Made by a program: the position numbers and the translations under genes. This document shows positions 24,052-31,407 of a DNA stretch of 64,000 bases, piece by piece. The number at the start of each line of letters is the position of its first letter. Position 1 is the first letter of the stretch. The stretch lies in contig JACKCC010000027.1 in NCBI GenBank assembly GCA_020634245.1, forward strand, positions 1-64,000. The letters are read 5' to 3'. The notes beneath the pieces are model-generated. The model ran no database searches. It had not been told where the DNA came from and was given only the letters and a program-made list of their open reading frames with translations. The DNA comes from Ardenticatenaceae bacterium (GTDB taxonomy: Bacteria > Chloroflexota > Anaerolineae > Promineifilales > Promineifilaceae).

Positions 24052-24080
24052 TTGTCTCTGTAAGTTCAGATGAGTATAAT
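24052..24080 (+). promoter_or_regulatory. Promoter of the defence operon
   Basis: TTGTCT (24052-24057), 17-bp spacer, perfect TATAAT (24075-24080). It faces away from the short-RNA promoter; the two -35 boxes are 15 bp apart, so the promoters share a control region. The leader to the first ATG is about 185 nt. Confidence 0.65.
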
Positions 24081-24272
24081 CCGCTAGACATAAAGGTTGT
24101 TTAGTGCTGTTCGGGGAAGATTTCAGGAGCAGCAAATAGGCCACAGGGACGATTGAATTTTAGAGTAGTTTCATTGATGGTGATGTACTTGCAAGAGGCT
24201 TTACGGTTCCGGCAATTGTGAATTCTATTCTTTAACTGCAATTTTGGGGCTTTCAAAACGAAGTAGGATGTA

Positions 24273-27200
24273 ATGGCCAAGCTAGAGGATTTGAAACCGG
24301 GTTTAGGCGTAAATGGCATTCTTCCACAACAAACCGTAATTGTTATAAATGTTTCCTGGTATGGCACTACGGCCGTTGAACTTATCTACAAACGAGCCGA
24401 TGGTGAAACGGGCAGCCAGCTCCTTTACCGCCACGACGAACCCAATCTAGAAATAGTCGATAAACAACAAAGTTGGGATTTCTCGGCCGACGGCGACACC
24501 TTCCGCCTGGCCGCTGAAGCATTTCGCATTCATCTGGCCCACCTCTTTGACCCGGTGCTGGCTGTCCATACCTCCCAGATTGAACCGCTGCCTCACCAGA
24601 TAACGGCCGTTTACGCCGAAATGCTTTCTCGCCAACCCCTGCGCTACTTATTGGCCGACGACCCTGGCTCTGGCAAAACCATCATGGCCGGTCTGCTCAT
24701 CAAAGAACTGATGGTGCGCGGCGATGTCCGCCGCTGCCTCATCTGCGCTCCGGGTAGTCTGGCTGCCCAGTGGCAGGATGAATTATGGTTCAAGTTCCAG
24801 ATTCATTTCGATATTCTCACCCGCGAGACGCTGGAATCATCCGTCACCGGTAACCCATTTCTGGAAAAAGATAATCTTATCATTCGTTTGGACCAGGTCG
24901 CCCGTAGCGAGGAACTTCAAGAAAAACTGGCGCGTTCTGAATGGGATTTAGTGGTCGTCGATGAAGCCCACAAGATGTCGGCTTCCTTTTGGGGGCGGGA
25001 AGTGAAATTCACCAAACGGTATCGGCTGGGTGAGCAATTAAGCGAACTGACCCGCCACTTTTTGTTGATGACGGCCACACCCCACAACGGCAAAGAAGAG
25101 GACTTTCAATTCTTTCTTTCCCTGCTAGACCCTGACCGCTTTGAAAACCGCTCTGGCACGCATGGCGAGCCGGTGGACGTATCCGACATCATGCGCCGCA
25201 TGGTCAAGGAAGAACTGCGCCGCTTTGACGGCCGTCCCCTCTTCCCCGAACGCCGTGCCTATACGGTCAGTTTCCAGCTTTCCAAAGCCGAAAGAGAACT
25301 GTACACGGCCGTAACCGAATACGTGCGTAACGAATTCAACCGGGCTGAACAAGTATTAGACGATAGGCGCAAAGGCACCGTCGGTTTTGCCTTAACCGTT
25401 TTGCAGCGCCGGTTGGCCTCCTCGCCCGAAGCCATCTACCAATCATTAGTCCGTCGCCGCGAACGGCTGCAAAAGCGGCTACAAGAAGCAGAGCAGATAC
25501 AAAACAGCTACAGCCCCTTGGAAACTGGCCAGGATTCCATCTTCGATGAAACCTTCTGGGAAGACTTTGAAGATGCCCCGGCCGAAGAAGCGGAAGCCAT
25601 TGAAGACCAGGTTATGGATGCCGCGACCGCGGCCCTGACCATTCCCGAACTGCAAGAGGAAATCGAAAGCCTGCGTATCCTGGTGCAGATGGCCCAGCGA
25701 GTCAGACATAGCGGCACCGACCGAAAATGGGAACAACTGGCCACCATCATCCAGGACGATGAGAACATGGTGACGCCTGTGGGTCAGCGGCGCAAACTGG
25801 TCATCTTCACCGAACATCGGGATACACTGCGCTATCTCCAGGAACGTATCATCACTCTGTTTGGCCGGGATGAAAACATCGTCCACATTGACGGCAGCCT
25901 CAGTCGGGAGGCCCGGCGGGTCGTGGAAGACCGTTTCCGCAATGACCCCGACGTCCATTTTCTCCTGGCCACCGACGCCGCTGGTGAAGGCATCAACTTG
26001 CAGCGCGCCCACCTGATGATTAACTACGACCTGCCCTGGAATCCCAACCGGCTGGAGCAGCGCTTCGGCCGTATCCACCGCATTGGCCAGACGGAAGTGT
26101 GCCATTTGTGGAACCTGGTGGCCGGGGAAACGCGGGAAGGCTATGTCTACGAGCGGCTGTTGCGCAAACTGGAAACGGAAAGCAAAGCGCTCAACGGCCA
26201 GGTCTTTGATGTTTTGGGTGCTCTATTTGAGCAAACCCCGCTGCGCAAACTGTTGGTTGAGGCCATCCGCTATGGTGATTTGCCAGAAGTCCGTGCCCAG
26301 CTTGACCAACAAGTCGATAACGCCGTCGCTCGTGAGCATGTCCGCCAGCTTCTGGAAGCACGCTCGTTGGTGGCACAAACGATGGACATCAGCCAGATTG
26401 AACGCATCCGGGCTGATATGGAACGTTACGCCGCCCGCCGCTTGCAGCCCCATTACATCCGTGCCTTTTTCCTGGAAGCATTCACCCGGCTAGGTGGGGC
26501 TATTCGGGAGCGAGAACCAGGCCGTTATCGCATCACCTATGTCCCGGCGGTGGTCCGTGACAGAGCCAGAGCGATGGGCACGGCCGTTCCCGTTTTACGC
26601 CAATACGAACGCATCTGTTTCGACAAAGGTCGCATTGAAGGCCAGCCTTTGGCCCAATTCGTCTGCCCCGGCCATCCTTTGCTCGATACTGTAATTGATT
26701 TAATCCTGGAGCGGCATCGCCAGGCGCTGCGCACTGGTGCCGTCCTGGTTGACCCCACCGATCCCGGCACGTCGCCGCGAATGCTCTTTTTCCTCGATCA
26801 GGCCATTCGTGACGCCAAGCAGCAGCCCATCTCTCGTGAAGTCCATTTTGTCGAGATTGACGAAAACGGCCGTATCCGCACTGGTGGCAGCGCCCCTTAT
26901 CTCGATTACCGCCCGGCAACAAACGAAGAAAGGGCGTTGCTGGCCGACCATCTCGCTGCCGACTGGCTTTCGGGTGAACAGATGGCCTCTCACGTGGTAA
27001 GCCAGGCCATCGAGGAATTGGTGCCGCGCCATTTGCAGCGGGTGCGTAAGCGGCGCGAAGAACTCATTGACAAGACCCTGGCTGCCGTCCAGGAACGGTT
27101 AACGCGGGAGATTAACTACTGGGACGGTCGTGCCGCCGACCTGCGCCGTCAGGAAAAAGCTGGCAAACCCAATGCCCGCTTGAACTCGGCTCTGGCTCAA

Positions 27201-27737
27201 CAGCGCGCCGACGACCTGGCCAACCGATTAAAGCAGCGCAAAGCAGAGCTGGCCTCCGAGCGGCAGATTTCAGCCGCACCGCCGGTCGTGATTGGTGGGG
27301 CGCTGGTTGTCCCTATCGGCCTATTACTCGGTGAAAAAACGCCGCCAGAATTATTGGATACCCGTATCACCGAAGCCATTGCTATGAAGGCGGTGATGGA
27401 TGCTGAAGTAGCTTTGAACAACCATCCCCACGATATCAGCAAGGATAACTTAGGTTACGACATCGAGAGCCTGGATCCGGACACCGGACGGCTGCGTTTC
27501 ATCGAAGTCAAAGGCCGCCGCGCCGGAGCCAACACGGTGACGGTGACAAAAAATGAGATTTTGGCCGGTATCAACAGCGCTGACCAGTTTATTTTGGCAT
27601 TGGTTGAGGTGGAAAGCGGGCAAGCTAAGCCGCCACGTTATATATGGCAGCCGTTTAGTAAAGAACCGGATTTTGATGTAACCAGCGTCAATTACGATAT
27701 GGCCAAGTTACTCAGACAAAGCGGTGAACCGTCTTGA
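24273..27737 (+). CDS. SNF2/DEAD-like helicase with C-terminal DUF3883 (DISARM/Hma-type)
   Basis: 1154 aa. A variable N-terminus precedes the helicase core: Walker A LADDPGSGKTIMAGLL (about residue 130), DEAH box VVVDEAHKMS, LLMTATPHNGKEEDF, and in lobe 2 HIDGSLSREARR, LATDAAGEGINLQRAH and QRFGRIHRIGQ (motif VI). A long coiled, charged region follows (ERLTREINYWDGRAADLRRQ). The last 110 residues are DUF3883 (YDIESLDPDTGRLRFIEVKG), a nuclease-like fold with D and E-x-K positions. Helicases of this architecture occur in DISARM (DrmD) and helicase-methylase-ATPase loci against phage. First gene of the island; AGGA lies before the ATG. Confidence 0.9.
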   Translation: MAKLEDLKPGLGVNGILPQQTVIVINVSWYGTTAVELIYKRADGETGSQLLYRHDEPNLEIVDKQQSWDFSADGDTFRLAAEAFRIHLAHLFDPVLAVHTSQIEPLPHQITAVYAEMLSRQPLRYLLADDPGSGKTIMAGLLIKELMVRGDVRRCLICAPGSLAAQWQDELWFKFQIHFDILTRETLESSVTGNPFLEKDNLIIRLDQVARSEELQEKLARSEWDLVVVDEAHKMSASFWGREVKFTKRYRLGEQLSELTRHFLLMTATPHNGKEEDFQFFLSLLDPDRFENRSGTHGEPVDVSDIMRRMVKEELRRFDGRPLFPERRAYTVSFQLSKAERELYTAVTEYVRNEFNRAEQVLDDRRKGTVGFALTVLQRRLASSPEAIYQSLVRRRERLQKRLQEAEQIQNSYSPLETGQDSIFDETFWEDFEDAPAEEAEAIEDQVMDAATAALTIPELQEEIESLRILVQMAQRVRHSGTDRKWEQLATIIQDDENMVTPVGQRRKLVIFTEHRDTLRYLQERIITLFGRDENIVHIDGSLSREARRVVEDRFRNDPDVHFLLATDAAGEGINLQRAHLMINYDLPWNPNRLEQRFGRIHRIGQTEVCHLWNLVAGETREGYVYERLLRKLETESKALNGQVFDVLGALFEQTPLRKLLVEAIRYGDLPEVRAQLDQQVDNAVAREHVRQLLEARSLVAQTMDISQIERIRADMERYAARRLQPHYIRAFFLEAFTRLGGAIREREPGRYRITYVPAVVRDRARAMGTAVPVLRQYERICFDKGRIEGQPLAQFVCPGHPLLDTVIDLILERHRQALRTGAVLVDPTDPGTSPRMLFFLDQAIRDAKQQPISREVHFVEIDENGRIRTGGSAPYLDYRPATNEERALLADHLAADWLSGEQMASHVVSQAIEELVPRHLQRVRKRREELIDKTLAAVQERLTREINYWDGRAADLRRQEKAGKPNARLNSALAQQRADDLANRLKQRKAELASERQISAAPPVVIGGALVVPIGLLLGEKTPPELLDTRITEAIAMKAVMDAEVALNNHPHDISKDNLGYDIESLDPDTGRLRFIEVKGRRAGANTVTVTKNEILAGINSADQFILALVEVESGQAKPPRYIWQPFSKEPDFDVTSVNYDMAKLLRQSGEPS

Positions 27738-27762
27738 TTTATGTGTAGATTGGAGGAGAACA

Positions 27763-28632
27763 ATGATTCGCGGCAATAAGATTGAACACCAAGTTTACGA
27801 CCCGTCCCACAGGCAGCAGGTATTGGCAGAAATGACGAAAAATTTTCCAGCTTACTTTGAAACCTTTTCCCTAAAGCCACTCGATCAGGTATTTGCCGAG
27901 CACATACGAAAACACGCCCAAGAACAGGATGCTTACCGTGACTACATGGATCGAATTGCTTTAGACGAGTTTGATTACGATGCCGCCGCCTTTAAAGGGC
28001 ATACCAAAAAACGTTGCCCGATTATTCGGCGATGTTTACAGGCAAACGATGAAGTGATGAAGGATTACAAGATAAGCTTCAACAACGTGACCGGCAGACA
28101 GTTGCTGGACACCGTGAGCAAACTCTCTGATTTTGCCGTAGCTTACGTCGCAAATTTTAACGACCAGGTACATGAAGCAGCTTCGACGCCTGGAGATTTA
28201 GGATTGAACAACCTTAACGAATCCGAATATGGTTGTGGAGGGGTAATTGGTTATGGTATCCAATCGAGTTTGTTGTATGGTGTTTATCCCCGGAATTTTG
28301 CCCATCGCTCGCAAAATGCAGTTTGGAGTCTTTATTTCTTGAGCGGCCGTAAAGATTTTGGTTTGCTAGACGGTTCCGAATTTCTGATGGCCCACCCTGA
28401 TTTGGGCACTTGTGAACAGAACTATTTTTATCCGGCCGAACTGTTTGCCTTTTACGCCTTACACATTTACCGCTTGCTCAAAGAGGCCAGCGCCAAGGCG
28501 GGGATTCATTTTCATGACCACAATCGTTACATCTATTTAAGCGCATTTTGTGATCATGTTGGCGACAGACACCGCAATGACATCAATACCTACAGAAGGA
28601 GCTCAGAATATGCCGACACCCACTGGTTCTGA
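27763..28632 (+). CDS. Unknown defence-island protein, 289 aa
   Basis: Start at ATG 27763 with GGAGG 7 nt upstream. Soluble, with a globular core (FNNVTGRQLLDTVSKLSDFA, VIGYGIQSSLLYGVYPRNFA, AVWSLYFLSGRKDFGLLDGS) and a C-terminal His/Asp-rich end (GIHFHDHNRYIYLSAF). I do not recognise the family. Its conserved-looking glycine turns and histidines suggest an enzyme or a folded adaptor. It overlaps the next gene by 23 nt, so the two are co-translated and probably act together. Confidence 0.7.
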   Translation: MIRGNKIEHQVYDPSHRQQVLAEMTKNFPAYFETFSLKPLDQVFAEHIRKHAQEQDAYRDYMDRIALDEFDYDAAAFKGHTKKRCPIIRRCLQANDEVMKDYKISFNNVTGRQLLDTVSKLSDFAVAYVANFNDQVHEAASTPGDLGLNNLNESEYGCGGVIGYGIQSSLLYGVYPRNFAHRSQNAVWSLYFLSGRKDFGLLDGSEFLMAHPDLGTCEQNYFYPAELFAFYALHIYRLLKEASAKAGIHFHDHNRYIYLSAFCDHVGDRHRNDINTYRRSSEYADTHWF

Positions 28633-30631
28633 TACCCAGATAGACGAGATTTTTCGCCAGCGTTTTGCCAGCATCGGTAAAGGTGTCCGGCCTACGCAGC
28701 GCAGGATTATTCACTCTGTGCTGAATGGAAACAATACGTTGGGGTTAATGCCCACCGGGTCTGGTAAATCATTAACTTATTGGATTTCCGGATTAGCTTT
28801 GCAAGGCGTTACCCTGGTTATATCTCCGCTAACGGCCTTAATGGATGAACAGGCGCAAAAGCTGGCGGCGCATGGCTGTCGGGTGTTTGTTTTGCACAGC
28901 GGTATTGATTCCAGAAAGCAATATCAGGAACTCATTGACCTGTACAATGAGCGTGAAACGCCGGAATTCATTTTCCTGTCGCCGGAGCGTTTGGCGACCG
29001 ATGGTTTCCTGGAGTACGTACTCCAAAGTATTCGCGAAAAAATCAAGCTGCTCGTCGTCGATGAAGCCCACTGTATCTCCCAATGGGGCCTTGATTTTCG
29101 GCCGTTTTACAAGGAAATTCCTTATTTTATGCGCGCCATTGCCGGCGAGATGGCGCTGCCCACTGTCCTTTGCCTGACGGCGACGCTCAACCCCAAAGAT
29201 TGCCAGCAGATTTGTGAGGATTTTGCTATTCAAGATGCCCATGTTATTCGGCACGATATGTTGCTGCGACCAGCAATTAACATTCGTGTGATAAAAGTGC
29301 CCAATGAGAACACAAAAGATGAAAAGTTCTGGGCCTTGTTGGGCGAGCATCGCCAGGAGAAAGTGCTCATCTACGTGGACCGGAAGCGTGGCAAACGTTC
29401 CGTGGAACAATTGTGTGCCCAGGCATTGGCCCTGGGTTTCAAAGCCGCCTATTTTCATGGCGACATGAAAACCGAAGAAAAAACAGAGGTGATCCGGCAG
29501 TTCAAGGCCGGTGATTTGCTGACTGTTTTTGCCACCAGTGCCTTTGGCATGGGCATTGACATCCCCGATATTCGCGGCGTGGTCCACTATCTTTTGACCG
29601 AATCTGCCGAACAGTATTATCAGCAAATTGGCCGTGTTGGCCGAGACGGTAAGCCGTCCTGGGCTGTGTTGTATTTTTCCGACAAAAATGTTTCGGTGCG
29701 GCAAACCTGGTTCATTGAGAAATCGTATCCCAGTGACCAAGATGTGGAATGGGCGTTTTCCAATCTGACCGATAATCGGACCGGGAAACGTTCGGTTAAC
29801 TATTTTGACGAAGGTGACAAAACACAATCGGCCTATCATTACCTGGTTCGCAGCCAGGTGATTCAGCCTGTTTGCAAAGGCCTTACCTCTCTGGAACCTT
29901 TTGAGAAAGCACGCGGTGTCTCGCTGCCGGCGTTTGATGATTATCGTCAGGCGACGCGTACCGGCCTGCTTATTCCAACAGCAATACGAACCGGAAAAAA
30001 TGAGCCTGAAATATTACAGGATATGTTTCACTGGCTGGCGGAAGGAAAGCTGAAAGCTTTGCGTGCTCCTGGAAAATGCCTGGTGATTGAGTCTTTTGCC
30101 GACACCTTGCCCGATGAACTTTTGCAAGCGATTCAAGCCGATGCTGCCGAAAAGAAAGGGTATCGCCTGGCATTGTTCGATGAATTTGTCTCGTTGCTGG
30201 AAGGATATACAAATTCATCAGAATTTCACCAACAGATTGGCGAATATTTGGGGATTGATAAATTCAGCCGGCAGCGTATTCATCAGACGCTTTCCGGGGA
30301 TTTTGTGCGCTCCAAATCTGAGGTTATTGTAGCCAACATCCTTTTCCAGAGCGGAATACCGTTTACGTATGAACAGCGGCTCTATGCCCCCGATGGTTCT
30401 CATCGCCTTCCCGACTTTACTATCCGGTGGAATGGCAAAACTTTCTATTGGGAACATTTGGGTATGCTCGATCTGGATGATTATGCTCAAGAATGGGCTT
30501 TAAAAAAGGCATGGTATGAGGCAAATTTTCCAGGATGTTTGTTAACAACCGAGGAATCCAGTACGCTTAGTCAGGAAACAAAATTGTTGATCGCCAAACG
30601 CTTTGGTATTAAGCCCCGGAATGAGGATTGA
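28610..30631 (+). CDS. RecQ-like helicase fused to a C-terminal PD-(D/E)xK nuclease
   Basis: 673 aa from the ATG at 28610 (AAGGAG 8 nt before). The RecQ core has Walker A LMPTGSGKSLTYW, LLVVDEAHCISQWGLDFRP, LCLTATLN, YFHGDMKTEEK, FATSAFGMGID and QQIGRVGRDG. There is no recognisable RQC zinc domain or HRDC. Instead, the last 130 residues read RSKSEVIVANILFQSGIPFTYEQ, LPDFTIRWNG and FYWEHLGMLD. These fit a restriction-type PD-(D/E)xK fold (E in SEV, D in PDF, then E-x-G). Predicted to unwind and cut invading DNA. The fusion is unusual for housekeeping RecQ. Confidence 0.85.
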   Translation: MPTPTGSDTQIDEIFRQRFASIGKGVRPTQRRIIHSVLNGNNTLGLMPTGSGKSLTYWISGLALQGVTLVISPLTALMDEQAQKLAAHGCRVFVLHSGIDSRKQYQELIDLYNERETPEFIFLSPERLATDGFLEYVLQSIREKIKLLVVDEAHCISQWGLDFRPFYKEIPYFMRAIAGEMALPTVLCLTATLNPKDCQQICEDFAIQDAHVIRHDMLLRPAINIRVIKVPNENTKDEKFWALLGEHRQEKVLIYVDRKRGKRSVEQLCAQALALGFKAAYFHGDMKTEEKTEVIRQFKAGDLLTVFATSAFGMGIDIPDIRGVVHYLLTESAEQYYQQIGRVGRDGKPSWAVLYFSDKNVSVRQTWFIEKSYPSDQDVEWAFSNLTDNRTGKRSVNYFDEGDKTQSAYHYLVRSQVIQPVCKGLTSLEPFEKARGVSLPAFDDYRQATRTGLLIPTAIRTGKNEPEILQDMFHWLAEGKLKALRAPGKCLVIESFADTLPDELLQAIQADAAEKKGYRLALFDEFVSLLEGYTNSSEFHQQIGEYLGIDKFSRQRIHQTLSGDFVRSKSEVIVANILFQSGIPFTYEQRLYAPDGSHRLPDFTIRWNGKTFYWEHLGMLDLDDYAQEWALKKAWYEANFPGCLLTTEESSTLSQETKLLIAKRFGIKPRNED

Positions 30632-30644
30632 CTATGCCCAATAC

Positions 30645-30734
30645 AAAAAACTGATTGAAGTCGCTTTGCTCCTGGAAGCCATCAACGCATCTGGCGCTCA
30701 GGAAAAATCTACCGAAAACATATCACTTAAATGA
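30645..30734 (+). pseudogene. Decayed duplicate of the methyltransferase 5' end
   Basis: The frame KKLIEVALLLEAINASGAQE, then KSTENISLK and a stop, copies the first 27 residues of the methyltransferase at 31408 (RKKLIEVALPLEAINAASAR, EKS). It has no start codon in frame (TAC precedes it) and stops after 29 codons. It is separated from the intact gene by the 211-aa membrane protein gene. It looks like a scar of insertion or recombination. Confidence 0.75.
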
Positions 30735-30771
30735 CTTTGTGAGCCGTCAAAGCAACAAGGGAAATTTATAG

Positions 30772-31407
30772 ATGTCGTACAAACAAGCAGAGTATGAATC
30801 ATTGCGGGAAGAATTGATTTCCCATCAAAGTCGCCGCGAATCAGTTTTATCCATTGGTTTGACTTTGGCGATGGCCCTCGTTGCAGGAGGAATAGAGTTT
30901 AAAAACCCTTATTTGTTACTGGCTGTTTTACTAATAGTTTTCGCCATCCGGGTTCAAATCACGCACATCCATGCAGGTATACAACGAATAGCTACTTATT
31001 TGAGGGTAGTTCATGAAGAAGATAATCCTGACTTAAATTGGGAAACCACCAGTTACCACATCAGGTCATCTTCGTTACAAAACCAATCGCCTCAAATTGG
31101 GAAGTTCAAGATTCTGATCACGCCAGCTTTTTCGCCAATGGAATATTTGCTGGGATTAACTGGAGTTGTCAGTGTCATAGCAGCGACGTTGATTATTCAA
31201 CCTAAAAACACTCAAATGACATTGATAACACTGATTGTAGGGGGGGCATGGCTATTAGCCTGGCTTGTATACGGATACAGAACAAGAGAATTGCGTTCAA
31301 TGGTAACGGAAGAAGCTGAAGCACGGCTTTTTCGAGATATATTAAAGCGAGCCAAGCCTACCCAAGACAAAAATGGAGAGGACGGAACGGAAGGAAAGGA
31401 TTCCTAA
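30772..31407 (+). CDS. Four-helix membrane protein of the defence island
   Basis: 211 aa. Hydrophobic helices lie at about residues 27-43, 46-62, 118-138 and 148-168, with a soluble loop rich in charged residues between the pairs and a charged tail (EAEARLFRDILKRAKPTQDK). The overall look recalls SLATT-type membrane effectors found with defence genes, but the match is not firm. AAGGGA lies upstream of the ATG. The TAA abuts the methyltransferase ATG with no spacing. AT-richer than the flanking methyltransferase ends, and inserted after the duplicate fragment, so it was probably added later. Confidence 0.7.
   Translation: MSYKQAEYESLREELISHQSRRESVLSIGLTLAMALVAGGIEFKNPYLLLAVLLIVFAIRVQITHIHAGIQRIATYLRVVHEEDNPDLNWETTSYHIRSSSLQNQSPQIGKFKILITPAFSPMEYLLGLTGVVSVIAATLIIQPKNTQMTLITLIVGGAWLLAWLVYGYRTRELRSMVTEEAEARLFRDILKRAKPTQDKNGEDGTEGKDS

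Noticed and set aside
24101..24367. Leftward 88-codon ORF overlapping the helicase start
   Set aside because: It overlaps the leader and start of a well-supported gene, has no recognisable domain, and runs through both promoters' control region.
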